Assembly (NCBI GenBank): GCA_030427405.1
Contig: JAUHXK010000002.1
Location: forward strand, 186,001 to 250,000
Reading direction: 5' to 3'
Source of the DNA: Alphaproteobacteria bacterium
GTDB taxonomy: Bacteria > Pseudomonadota > Alphaproteobacteria > Rhodobacterales > Rhodobacteraceae
DNA: 64,000 nucleotides
The notes under the pieces: generated by a model
Told to the model about the DNA's origin: nothing
Databases searched by the model: none
Seen by the model: the letters and a program-made list of their open reading frames with translations, nothing else
Shown here: positions 1 to 8,614 of the stretch, piece by piece
How the letters are laid out: every line of letters begins with the position of its first letter
How positions within the stretch are numbered: the stretch's first letter is position 1
Translations under genes and position numbers: made by a program

Positions 1-1
1 T

Positions 2-166
2 CTGGGCGAGGCTTTCTCGATCGCTGATCCTTACCTTTATGTGGTGTGCAACTGGCTGGAAGGTGATGGCGTCGATGTTTCGGCCTTTCCGGAAATAGTC
101 GCCTTTCGTAAGGCGATGGAAGCGCGGCCTTCGGTTCGAGCGATCCGAGCCGCCGGGTTCTTGTGA
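2..166 (+). CDS. Glutathione S-transferase family protein, C-terminal end (partial)
   Basis: Only the last 54 codons are in the window; the gene begins before base 1. The visible peptide contains the motif FSIADPYLYVV followed by NWLEGDG and ends PSVRAIRAAGFL. This matches the end of the alpha-helical C-terminal domain of glutathione S-transferases, where a serine/threonine-x-x-D N-capping box (here SIAD) starts a conserved helix. Members conjugate glutathione to electrophiles or act in thiol redox chemistry in the cytoplasm. The stop lies 15 bases before the next start on the same strand, so it may be co-transcribed with the lysine-degradation pair. The exact GST class cannot be judged from this fragment. 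Confidence 0.72.
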   Translation: MGEAFSIADPYLYVVCNWLEGDGVDVSAFPEIVAFRKAMEARPSVRAIRAAGFL

Positions 167-181
167 CATAAGGGATATCAC

Positions 182-1237
182 ATGACACATCTGTGGGTCC
201 GGGCCGAGCAGCGCCCGAATGAAGAACGGGTGGGGCTGACCCCCGAAGGCGCCGCAAGACTGATCGCCGCAGGCATCCGGGTGACCGTCGAAGAAAGTTC
301 GGTCCGTTCGATCCCGCTGGGCGGGTACAAGGAAGCGGGCTGTGAAATCGCGGCCGAGAACGCGTGGCCCGACGCGCCGCTGGATGCGATCATCTTCGGG
401 CTCAAGGAACTGCCCGAAGACGGCACGCCCCTGCCCCATCGCCACATCATGTTTGGCCATGCCTACAAGGGTCAGCACTCGGGCCGCGCCTTGTTGGAGC
501 GGTTCAAGACCGGCGGCGGAACGCTTTATGACCTTGAATACCTGGTGGATGAAGACGGCCGCCGTGTCGCCGCCTTTGGCTATTGGGCCGGGTATGCCGG
601 GGCTGCGGTCACGCTGAAAACATGGGCGGCGCAGCAACGCGGTGAAGAATGTCCGCCCGTCGGGGTTTACCCAAGCAAGGACGCCCTGAACGCCGAGGTC
701 CTGGCCGAACTGGATGCAAGTGCCACAGACCGCCCCCGCGCCATAGTCATCGGAGCGCTGGGCCGCGTGGGTGCTGGCGCGGCAGACCTTTGCGAAGCAA
801 TGGGCGTCAGCGTCACCAAATGGGACATGGCCGAGACCGCCAGCGGCGGGCCTTTCCCCCAGATACTGGATCATGACCTGTTCCTGAACTGCATCCTCGC
901 GCGTCCGGGGACGCCGGTCTTTGTTCCGCGCGATGCTCTGAGCGCCCCGCGCAACCTGACCGCCATCGGCGACGTGGCCTGCGACCCGGACAGCGACTAC
1001 AACCCGGTGCCGGTCTATGACCGCGCCACCACCTGGGAGGCCCCCGCCCTGCGGGTGGCAACCGATCCGGTGATGGACGTGATGGCGATCGACAACCTGC
1101 CGTCGATACTGCCGGTCGAAAGCTCGGCGGATTATGCGGCGCAATTGCTGCCGTCCCTTCTGACCCTGTCCGATCTGGACAGCGGCGTTTGGGGGCGGGC
1201 AGAAGCAACCTTCAAAACCCATATCAAAGGGATCTGA
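182..1237 (+). CDS. Saccharopine dehydrogenase (NAD+, L-lysine-forming type)
   Basis: 351 residues, close to the 370 of yeast Lys1. The start is supported by AAGGG upstream (taagggatatcacATG). Family signatures visible are the N-terminal RAEQRPNEERVGLTPEGA segment, the catalytic lysine and histidine in FGLKELPEDG (K75) and PHRHIMFGH (H93), matching yeast K77 and H96, and a Rossmann loop GALGRVGAG at about residues 191-199. The enzyme interconverts lysine plus 2-oxoglutarate and saccharopine. With the next gene, 3 bases downstream, it forms a two-gene saccharopine pathway. In alphaproteobacteria, which make lysine by the diaminopimelate route (dapB is in this window), this pair most likely works in lysine breakdown. 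Direction is inferred. Confidence 0.85.
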   Translation: MTHLWVRAEQRPNEERVGLTPEGAARLIAAGIRVTVEESSVRSIPLGGYKEAGCEIAAENAWPDAPLDAIIFGLKELPEDGTPLPHRHIMFGHAYKGQHSGRALLERFKTGGGTLYDLEYLVDEDGRRVAAFGYWAGYAGAAVTLKTWAAQQRGEECPPVGVYPSKDALNAEVLAELDASATDRPRAIVIGALGRVGAGAADLCEAMGVSVTKWDMAETASGGPFPQILDHDLFLNCILARPGTPVFVPRDALSAPRNLTAIGDVACDPDSDYNPVPVYDRATTWEAPALRVATDPVMDVMAIDNLPSILPVESSADYAAQLLPSLLTLSDLDSGVWGRAEATFKTHIKGI

Positions 1238-1240
1238 GAA

Positions 1241-2383
1241 ATGACGATTCACTGGTGCGGCACCGGCCTGTCGGCCATCCCCGGCCTGCGCCGCCTGTTT
1301 CAGGGCGGGCACAATGTGGTGGTTTGGAACCGGACCATCGAAAAAGCCAAGGCCGAGGTCGGCGACCTGACCGATGACATTCGCACCTTTGACATCGACG
1401 CCCTCGGTGCGGTGCTGGAGAAAGGCGATGTTATTGTCTCGATGCTGCCCGGCGACTGGCACGTGCCGCTGGCGGAACTGGCGATCTCGAAACAGGCCAA
1501 TTTCGTCTCGTCTTCCTATATCGCACCCGAAATGCGCGCGTTGGACGACAGGGCGCGAGAGGCCGGCGTGGCCTTGGTCAACGAGGTGGGTCTGGATCCG
1601 GGTATCGACCACCTGATGGCACATGCGCTGGTCGATGATTACCGCGCCTCAGCCGCGTTCGATCCGCAAAACCACCTGAGCTTTATCTCGTATTGCGGCG
1701 GCATCCCCAAGAACCCGAACCCGTTCCGGTACAAATTCAGCTGGTCGCCGCTGGGTGTTCTGAAAGCGCTGCGCTCACCGTCCAAGTCGATCCGCGACTA
1801 TGCCCCGCTGGACGTTGCCCGCCCCTGGGACGCGATCAGCAGCTATATCGCGCCGCTGCCCGCGCCGGAAAGCTTTGAGGTCTACCCAAACCGCGACTCC
1901 CTCCCTTTCATGGCGCAGTACCAGTTCGAGGATCACTGGCCGGTCAAGGAATTCGTCCGCGGTACCCTGCGCCTGAACGGTTGGGCAGATGCATGGTCGG
2001 ACGTGTTCACCGAGATCGAGACCCTTTCCGGCCCCGAAGGCGACGCGCGCCTGAAAGAAATGTCAGATCAGTTCTGGGCCGAGAACGCCTATGACGAGGG
2101 TGAACTTGACCGGGTTGTCCTGTGCGTGGGGCTGAAAGCCGAGAAAGACGGCACTGAAATCTGGCACAAAACCTACGTCATGGATGCCTGGGGCGATGCG
2201 CGCGGCACGGCGATGGCGCGGCTGGTATCGGTCCCGGTTTCGCTGGCCGTCGAGGCCGTTCTGACCCGCTCTATCCCGGCCGGTGTTCATGCAGCCCCGA
2301 GCGATCCGAAGCTGGTTGGCGACTGGATGGCCGAAATAGACAAGCTGGCCCAGCATCTTCAAGTGGTGGATCACCTGGCCTGA
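1241..2383 (+). CDS. Saccharopine dehydrogenase (glutamate-forming, Lys9-like)
   Basis: 380 residues. The N-terminus has a dinucleotide-binding fold (GTGLSAIPGLRRLF, then VVVWNRT) and the SSYIAPEM and NEVGLDPGIDHLMA motifs of the saccharopine dehydrogenase family that splits saccharopine into glutamate and 2-aminoadipate semialdehyde. A C-terminal dimerisation/substrate domain follows (SYCGGIPKNPNPFRYKFSWS). It starts 3 bases after the stop of the lysine-forming enzyme, so the two are translationally coupled and should act in sequence. Family members have the GCG/GTG nucleotide loop; here GTGLSAIPG is slightly atypical. No dedicated aminoadipate semialdehyde dehydrogenase is adjacent. The GC-rich stretch after the stop (2384-2437) separates it from a convergent gene. 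Confidence 0.85.
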   Translation: MTIHWCGTGLSAIPGLRRLFQGGHNVVVWNRTIEKAKAEVGDLTDDIRTFDIDALGAVLEKGDVIVSMLPGDWHVPLAELAISKQANFVSSSYIAPEMRALDDRAREAGVALVNEVGLDPGIDHLMAHALVDDYRASAAFDPQNHLSFISYCGGIPKNPNPFRYKFSWSPLGVLKALRSPSKSIRDYAPLDVARPWDAISSYIAPLPAPESFEVYPNRDSLPFMAQYQFEDHWPVKEFVRGTLRLNGWADAWSDVFTEIETLSGPEGDARLKEMSDQFWAENAYDEGELDRVVLCVGLKAEKDGTEIWHKTYVMDAWGDARGTAMARLVSVPVSLAVEAVLTRSIPAGVHAAPSDPKLVGDWMAEIDKLAQHLQVVDHLA

Positions 2384-2437
2384 CACCCGGACGGGCAACT
2401 CCTGGGATGCGCGCCCCGCGCGCATCCGTACGCCCGG

Positions 2438-2755
2438 TTACATCAAGTCGTTTTCGACATCCTCGGCAGAAATTCCCAGCGCATCGAGCCCGTTCTCAAG
2501 GTGGTCTGCCAGGTGGGGTGTGCCCAGCAAATAATCCGCGCAGGGGGTCGAGGCTTCGGACTTGGCGGTCGAAATGGCCTCGGCCAGGTCTTCGGCAAAG
2601 AAACTTTCCCGGCCGACCCACATCACGGCCACAAGCTCTGCCTGTTCATCCTCGCTCATCCGGTCGATGAAGGCGCGCAATTCTCCTTCGGCGCGTTTAA
2701 GCTCGCGGGCCATCATCGCGACCTGGGCGACTTTTCTTGCCGAAATCTCCAACAT
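2438..2755 (-). CDS. DUF3775 domain-containing protein
   Basis: 105 residues from the ATG at 2755, chosen because AGGAGAAG sits just upstream on the minus strand; a longer open frame to 2827 has no such site. The protein (MLEISARKVAQVAMMARE...) is small, acidic and mostly helical, with the pattern seen in DUF3775 proteins: an N-terminal helix, a DEQAELVAVMWVGR core and a C-terminal part with ADYLLGTPHLADHLENGL. No catalytic residues, signal peptide or membrane segment are evident. The function of the family is unknown. It converges with the saccharopine gene and lies 142 bases downstream of the cyclase on the same strand. Confidence 0.7.
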   Translation of the reverse strand: MLEISARKVAQVAMMARELKRAEGELRAFIDRMSEDEQAELVAVMWVGRESFFAEDLAEAISTAKSEASTPCADYLLGTPHLADHLENGLDALGISAEDVENDLM

Positions 2756-2898
2756 TGATGTCTTCTCCTGAGTTCGCGGTTTCAATCTATCACAACCACC
2801 CCCGGGCAGGCGCGTCTTTGATCTCACGCAAACGCGGGCGGGGTTTGTGCCGTGCGGGTATGCGGGGGGCGGGCGGGTGATATGCGGTACGCCTGGCC

Positions 2899-4206
2899 CT
2901 ATGCGCCCCGTGCAAATCCAAGCAGGTTCAACGTACCGCTGCGACCTCGGACCTGGATCGGCGGAAGCGGCACAAGGGTATCGCCGTCAACGCGTGCATC
3001 TGCCGACGCCCCCGCCGCATCTAAAAGGTCTGCCGACAAGACCAGGTCCATGTCCAGCGACCGTGTCAGACCTTCGAGCCTGGCTGCGATGTTGACGGCA
3101 TCACCAAAGACGGAAAACTCCAACCGCTCGGCGTCGCCTATGACACCGATGAACACTTCACCCCAATGCATGCCCAGCCCCGCGCCGATCGACACAAGCC
3201 CCGCCTGACGGCGTTCGGCTGTCCAGAGCAGCATTTCCCTGCGCAACCCGCACCCGCAGGCCAGGCATCGTTCTGCGGCGCGATCACCTTCGAAAACGAT
3301 CATCACGGCATCGCCGATGAATTTGTCGATAATCCCGTTCTCACGGCGGACAACCCCGGCCACGCGCTGTCGGTAATCCGCGATCAGTTCCGAAACCTGC
3401 TCGGGCTGCAATTGCTGGGACAGGCGTGTGAACCCGCGCAGATCAATAAAGATCAGCCCGGCCATCTGACGGCGACCGGATTTCAATGCATCCAGACCCG
3501 CGCTGCCCAGGTCCTGAACCACCTGCGCAGGAAGGTACCGCGTCAGGTTGGCCCTCTGTTCGGCCTCGGCAAGCGACCTGAACAGCAGCGCATGCACCCG
3601 CCGCGCGGCGATGATCATGACGACGCCCGCAAGGGAAATCATGAAAACCCGGATCAGGTTTGGCGGCAATGACAGGAACAGCCAGATCGCGTTTTCCTGC
3701 TGTCCACTTGCCGATGCCGTGTTCAGGCCCACCAGCGCAAGCAACCCCACCACCAGCAATGACACCTGCACCGCCATGACGCGGGCATTGCCGCGCAATA
3801 CACCAAACGCCAGAACAACCGGAACCAGCCAGACCGACGGCAGAACGAATACCGCGTCACCGGACAACCCCACATTGCGCATGCCCAACCAGACACTGAC
3901 GACAAGAAACAGCGAATCCGCCGCCGAAACCACCCAGGTGGCCCACCCGGTTACCAGCGCCCGGCGCGCGGCCAACCATGTCACCAGACCCAGGGCGAAA
4001 TAGGCGGCCATGGTGCCCATGGCAAAGGCCCATTGCCGTTCGAGCACGACCGGAACCTCGCGTGTGCTGGGCTGCACCGTCATCATGAAGAAAATACCCA
4101 GACCCGCCGCCACCAACATCCGCAGCAGGCCGACAATCCGTTCGGCGTCCTGTTCTGCTTTCTCCAGCAGCCTGGTCAGTTCCGGCGTTTGAACAGGATC
4201 ATTCAT
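2899..4206 (-). CDS. Membrane-bound class III adenylate/guanylate cyclase
   Basis: About 435 residues. Six predicted membrane helices occupy roughly residues 25-200, followed by a class III cyclase domain. Visible catalytic features: metal-binding Asp in FIDLRGFT, second metal Asp and the purine-selecting Lys in DKFIGDAVMIVF, and the transition-state Asn and Arg in FGDAVNIAARL. A Lys paired with a small polar residue (Ser in FSVFG) is typical of bacterial adenylate cyclases, so cAMP is the likely product. The start is uncertain: ATG at 4206 or GTG at 4227, neither with a strong ribosome site. It follows rmuC by about 50 bases. The membrane part resembles adenylate cyclases with six-helix anchors of unknown ligand. 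Confidence 0.85.
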   Translation of the reverse strand: MNDPVQTPELTRLLEKAEQDAERIVGLLRMLVAAGLGIFFMMTVQPSTREVPVVLERQWAFAMGTMAAYFALGLVTWLAARRALVTGWATWVVSAADSLFLVVSVWLGMRNVGLSGDAVFVLPSVWLVPVVLAFGVLRGNARVMAVQVSLLVVGLLALVGLNTASASGQQENAIWLFLSLPPNLIRVFMISLAGVVMIIAARRVHALLFRSLAEAEQRANLTRYLPAQVVQDLGSAGLDALKSGRRQMAGLIFIDLRGFTRLSQQLQPEQVSELIADYRQRVAGVVRRENGIIDKFIGDAVMIVFEGDRAAERCLACGCGLRREMLLWTAERRQAGLVSIGAGLGMHWGEVFIGVIGDAERLEFSVFGDAVNIAARLEGLTRSLDMDLVLSADLLDAAGASADARVDGDTLVPLPPIQVRGRSGTLNLLGFARGA

Positions 4207-4256
4207 ATTGCTGTCAGAACCTTGCACCAGGCAATCGCCAAAGGGGTCTGGTCACC

Positions 4257-5486
4257 TTACCCTTCGGTTCGGGCCAATGGAACCACACCCGGCTGGTTGT
4301 CGGGCGCCAGTTCCTCGAAATCGAAATTGTCCAGCCGCTGCGCCCGGCGCCCGGCCTTGTCTGCGCTGATCTTGATGTCCGAGATATCCTTGGCCGCCTG
4401 TCCGAAATGGCGGTCAAGATTGGCGACCCGGTCGCCCAGCCGTTCGACATCCTTGTGCAGCAATCCCAGCTCTTTGCGGATTGCACCGGCCTGTTCACGC
4501 ATCCGCGCATCCTTGAGGATCGCCCGCATCGTGTTCAGCGTTGCCATGCAGGTGGTGGGCGATACGATCCAGACGCGTTTGCTGAAACTTTCTTGCACCA
4601 GTTCCGGGAACTTGGCGTGCAACTCGGCATAGACCGCCTCAGAGGGCAGGAACATCAGCGCGCCATCCGCGGTTTCACCGTCCAGAATGTACTTCTCGGC
4701 GATATCGTTGATATGCTTGCGCACCGTGCTGCGGAACATCTGCACCGCCGCCTTCAGCTCGGCATCATTGCCGGACCCGATCAGCGCCTCATAGGCTTCA
4801 AGCGGGAATTTGCTGTCGATCACGATGGGCCCCGGAGGGTTCGGCAGGTGAATCAGACAATCCGCCCGGCGTCCGTTCGACAACGTCGCCTGAAGTTTGA
4901 AACTGTCCGAGGGCAGCGCCTTGGACACAATATCGTTCAGCTGAATTTCCCCAAACGCGCCTCGGGTCTGTTTGTTCGACAGGATATCCTGCAGCGTCAG
5001 CACATCGCCCGAAAGCTTGGTGATATTGTCCTGCGCCTTGTCGATGGCCGAAAGCCGTTCCTGCAACTGGGTCAGTGACGTCGCGGTCTGTTTCGAAGAC
5101 CCGTGCAGCGATTCCTTCATTCGTTCCTGCATCTCGGCCAAGGCACGCGCCGATTTCATCGCGTTATCCGCCAGCCGGTCGTTCATCTGCTGCTGGACCG
5201 AGGACAGCCGCGATTCAACGGTCTGGATCACCTGAACCTGCGCATTGGCCTGCGTGTCCGAGACATGCTGTAACCCGCCGCGCAATTGCTCCTGCCCCTG
5301 CCCCAAAGCCTGCACATGCTGCCCCAGATGCGCCATCTGGCGCGCCAGAGGTTCCGCCATCCGGGCGGACCGTTGAGATGCCCGCAGCGACAGGAACAGC
5401 AGCAGAAGGATGAGGACAACAATACCCCCGCCAATCAGGATCACGGGGTCGTCTACTGCATATTGGGTACCTGCAATCTCGATCAT
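4257..5486 (-). CDS. rmuC: DNA recombination protein RmuC
   Basis: 409 residues. One membrane helix lies near the N-terminus (about residues 15-35, ILIGGGIVVLILLLLFL), then a long coiled coil (about 40-150) rich in Gln, Glu and Arg, and the RmuC core with GAFGEIQLNDI, VIDSKFPLEAYEAL and SPTTCMATLNTM. RmuC proteins limit DNA inversions at short inverted repeats and carry a restriction-endonuclease-like fold; the DSKFP motif belongs to that core. It starts 52 bases after mutL on the same strand, with AGG eight bases upstream of the ATG. The adjacent mutL suggests a genome-maintenance operon. Confidence 0.93.
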   Translation of the reverse strand: MIEIAGTQYAVDDPVILIGGGIVVLILLLLFLSLRASQRSARMAEPLARQMAHLGQHVQALGQGQEQLRGGLQHVSDTQANAQVQVIQTVESRLSSVQQQMNDRLADNAMKSARALAEMQERMKESLHGSSKQTATSLTQLQERLSAIDKAQDNITKLSGDVLTLQDILSNKQTRGAFGEIQLNDIVSKALPSDSFKLQATLSNGRRADCLIHLPNPPGPIVIDSKFPLEAYEALIGSGNDAELKAAVQMFRSTVRKHINDIAEKYILDGETADGALMFLPSEAVYAELHAKFPELVQESFSKRVWIVSPTTCMATLNTMRAILKDARMREQAGAIRKELGLLHKDVERLGDRVANLDRHFGQAAKDISDIKISADKAGRRAQRLDNFDFEELAPDNQPGVVPLARTEG

Positions 5487-5538
5487 GTTGCCTCGGGTGT
5501 TCTTGTTTTATTCTTCATACCCCGCACCGGGGGCAGGA

Positions 5539-7401
5539 TCAACTGCGCCCGAACAGGCGTTCGATATCGGTCAGCTTCAGCTCAACATAAGTTGGGCGCC
5601 CGTGGTTGCACTGGCCGGAATGGGGCGTGGCCTCCATCTCGCGCAGCAGGGCATTCATTTCCTCGGCCCGCATCCGGCGGCCAGAACGGATTGAGCCGTG
5701 GCAGGCAACGCGACTAAGGATCGCTTCGATGCGCGCTTGCACCATCTGGCTGTCACCCTGATCGGCCAGCTCATCGAGAATATCCAGGATCATCGCGCGG
5801 GCATCGACCTCGCCCAGAATGGCAGGCGTTTCGCGCACGGCTATGGCGCCGCCGCCAAAAGGTTCCAGCGTCAGACCAAGGCGCGAGAGGTCGTCGGCCA
5901 CCGCCATCAGCCGCGCGCAATCGCCTTCGGACAGTTCGACGATCTCGGGGATCAGCAAAGCCTGCGCGGCGACACCGTTCTCGGCCATCTGCGTTTTGAG
6001 TTTTTCGTAAACCAACCGCTCATGCGCGGCATGCTGATCCACGATCACCATCCCGTCCGCGGTCTGTGCGATGATATAATTTTCGTGCACCTGACCGCGC
6101 GCCGCCCCCAGTGGAAGGTCCTGCTGCGCTGGTTCTTCGGCGGTCACCGGGGCCGCTATTGGCGTCGGCTCGACAACGCTGCCGCTGTAGTCCCTTGCCA
6201 GTTCGGAAAACCCCGGCGATTGGGCCCGAAACGCTGTCTGTCGCGCTGCCTGAGACGGGCGGTCCATCTGATAGACCCGCGCAGGGGCCGGCTGAGGCGC
6301 CTCGGGCCGCATCGCGCCCAAAGTCGCGTTGGCAACGGTCGAAGACGCCCTGTGCCCGGCCTCGGCCAGGGCATGCCGCAAAGCCGAAACGATCAATCCG
6401 CGCGCCACGCCCGGATCGCGAAACCGCACCTCGGATTTCGCAGGATGCACGTTCACGTCCACCAGGGTCGGGTCGCAATCCAGAAACAGCGCCGCCGCCG
6501 GGTGACGGTCGCGGCTGAGAAAATCGAAATAGGCCGCCCGCAAGGCGCCGGTCAGCATCTTGTCGCGCACCGGGCGTCCATTGACGAACAGGTACTGCGC
6601 CACCGCCGCTCCTCGTGAATAGGTCGGCAGGGCCGCATAGCCGTAAAGGCGAATTCCTTCGCGCGTTGCATCTATCTGCAAAGCGTTTTCGGCAAACTCG
6701 CGCCCGATCACACGCGCAAGCCGGGCGTGCAGGGCATCAAACAGGTCGCCGTTTTCGCGATCAGCGCGGAAGGTCACGCGCCCCTCGCCACCCCCCGAGA
6801 CATCGCGCAAAGTAAAAGTGATTGCCGGTTCTGCCATGGCCAGACGTTTGACCGTATCGGTGATGGCCTGCGCCTCGGCCCGGTCGGTGCGCATGAACTT
6901 CAATCGCGCAGGCGTCGCGAAGAACAGGTCACGCAGTTCCACGACCGTGCCCGCGCGCAGGGCGGCAGGTTTGACCGCCTCGGCCCGACCGCCCGCAACA
7001 TGGATCGACGCGGCCTCGGACCCTTTTGCCCGGCTGGTAATGGTCAGGCGCCCGACGGCCCCCAGCGATGGCAGGGCCTCGCCCCGAAAACCGAAGGTGT
7101 GAATGTTCAACAGATCCGATCCGTCGATCTTCGACGTCGCATGCCGGGACAGCGCAAGCGGCAAATCTCGCGGGGCGATTCCACAGCCATCATCGGTGAC
7201 GCGAATCAGCGTCTTTCCCCCGTCTGCTATGTCGACGGCCACCCGTGTCGCCCCCGCATCAATCGCGTTTTCGACCAATTCCTTGACGGCCGAGGCCGGG
7301 CGTTCCACCACTTCGCCTGCCGCAATCCGGTTGATTGCTGCATCGTCGAGCTGACGGATCACACCAGAACTTTCGCTGATATTGGGGTTTGCCTGCACCA
7401 T
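5539..7401 (-). CDS. mutL: DNA mismatch repair protein MutL
   Basis: 620 residues from the ATG at 7401 ([11 protein letters not shown]...); the frame is open further upstream but family homology begins here. The N-terminal GHKL ATPase is clear: [26 protein letters not shown] and [11 protein letters not shown]. The C-terminal domain holds the endonuclease motif [12 protein letters not shown], i.e. DQHA(x)2E(x)4E, plus [12 protein letters not shown] and GQCNHGRPT, which supply the other metal ligands. This is therefore a nicking-type MutL, as expected in bacteria without MutH. It couples MutS mismatch recognition to strand incision. The preceding 283 bases to the end of the sit operon have no gene and must hold its promoter. 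Confidence 0.96.
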   Translation of the reverse strand: MVQANPNISESSGVIRQLDDAAINRIAAGEVVERPASAVKELVENAIDAGATRVAVDIADGGKTLIRVTDDGCGIAPRDLPLALSRHATSKIDGSDLLNIHTFGFRGEALPSLGAVGRLTITSRAKGSEAASIHVAGGRAEAVKPAALRAGTVVELRDLFFATPARLKFMRTDRAEAQAITDTVKRLAMAEPAITFTLRDVSGGGEGRVTFRADRENGDLFDALHARLARVIGREFAENALQIDATREGIRLYGYAALPTYSRGAAVAQYLFVNGRPVRDKMLTGALRAAYFDFLSRDRHPAAALFLDCDPTLVDVNVHPAKSEVRFRDPGVARGLIVSALRHALAEAGHRASSTVANATLGAMRPEAPQPAPARVYQMDRPSQAARQTAFRAQSPGFSELARDYSGSVVEPTPIAAPVTAEEPAQQDLPLGAARGQVHENYIIAQTADGMVIVDQHAAHERLVYEKLKTQMAENGVAAQALLIPEIVELSEGDCARLMAVADDLSRLGLTLEPFGGGAIAVRETPAILGEVDARAMILDILDELADQGDSQMVQARIEAILSRVACHGSIRSGRRMRAEEMNALLREMEATPHSGQCNHGRPTYVELKLTDIERLFGRS

Positions 7402-7684
7402 ACCGCTAGACCTAGCACAATCTGCCGCGATTCTGCCACAGGATTCAGCCTTGGGTCCGAAGGGTCGAGGGGGCGTCCGAACAATCGCTAATGGCAAAGA
7501 CGTGTGGTTAGCCTTTGGCGGCGCGACTGCCCGGACGATCACGAGCGAGTGGTGGTCAGTCGGTTAACAATTGAACAAGTTTTACCACAAAATGACAAAT
7601 TTTTCTTCACATAATCCGGGTCCGCGCGAAGTGGGCAAAGATTGGCCGATTGCAGGCGAAGGCCGGCGGCGGGTTTGCGCCGGG

Positions 7685-8614
7685 TCAACCCGACACGGGC
7701 GCGCCGGCGCGGGTGCGACAGGGGCCGAAACGGGCCGCAACAGCCAGGAGCAGGCCTGACATCGTGGCAATCATGCCCGCGGCGCTGACCGCATCGGTCC
7801 CACCCAGCCACAGCGGTCCGTATCCGGCCAGCACGTAACCCGAGATGGCCGAAAAGGCCGCGAATAATACGCTCCAGCCGACTTGCATCTCAAGCCGGTT
7901 GGTCATCATCCGGGCCGCCGAGGGCGGGCAGATGAACATGGCGATCACGATGATCGACCCCACGGCGTCAAAGGCCGCGACCGCCGCGATGGCGGCGGCG
8001 ATCACCAGCGCCATACCCAAGGCGCCAGTGCGGATCCCGATAGTCCTGGCAAAGCCTTCGTCAAAGGTCGAAATCTTCAGAGGCCGCCAAAGCAGCCAGG
8101 TAAACAGGACCACCCCGGCCAAGGTCAGCGCGATACGCGGCAATTCGGGCGGCAGCCCGGCCAGCGCCTGCGGATCGGTCAGCGATGACCACCCGGTCGC
8201 ATCCAGCCAGATCAGGCTTTCCAGATTGCCATACAGCGCATGTTCGACGTCCAGATGGACCGAGGACGTATCGGTTTGTTCCAGCAACAGGACCCCTGCG
8301 GCAAACATGGTGGTAAAGACGACCCCCATCGCGGCACCGGTCTCGATTTGGCCCAGGCGGCGGATGGCCTCGATCATCACCACCGCGACCACGGCCGCGC
8401 CGGCGGCGCCCAGCATCATGGGCCAGGTCGAGATCGCACCGGTCAGCAGAAAGGCCACCACGATACCGGGCAGAACCACATGGCTGATGGCGTCACCAAT
8501 CAACGCCTGCTTGCGCAGCACCAGAAAGTTGCCGGGCAGCGCGCAGGCGATTGCGGCGAAGGTCCCGATCAACAGCGGCGTCAGCGACAATGGGACGAAT
8601 TCTTCACCGTTCAT
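7685..8614 (-). CDS. sitD: Metal (Mn/Fe-type) ABC transporter permease SitD
   Basis: 309 residues, eight or nine hydrophobic helices, of the ABC-3 metal permease family. The family loop GDAISHVVLPGIVVAFLLTG is present near residue 40 and the coupling region FDEGFARTIGIRTGALG in the second half. It is the last gene of a four-gene minus-strand operon; its start overlaps the end of the preceding permease by four bases (ATGA), so translation is coupled. Together with the partner permease it forms the inner-membrane channel for the metal released by the periplasmic binding protein. Metal specificity is inferred from that binding protein and the operator sites. Confidence 0.9.
   Translation of the reverse strand: MNGEEFVPLSLTPLLIGTFAAIACALPGNFLVLRKQALIGDAISHVVLPGIVVAFLLTGAISTWPMMLGAAGAAVVAVVMIEAIRRLGQIETGAAMGVVFTTMFAAGVLLLEQTDTSSVHLDVEHALYGNLESLIWLDATGWSSLTDPQALAGLPPELPRIALTLAGVVLFTWLLWRPLKISTFDEGFARTIGIRTGALGMALVIAAAIAAVAAFDAVGSIIVIAMFICPPSAARMMTNRLEMQVGWSVLFAAFSAISGYVLAGYGPLWLGGTDAVSAAGMIATMSGLLLAVAARFGPCRTRAGAPVSG

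Noticed and set aside
7402..7684. Possible gene between mutL and sitD
   Set aside because: Only short frames without ribosome sites or motifs. An AT-richer patch at about 7560-7615 probably holds the mutL promoter.
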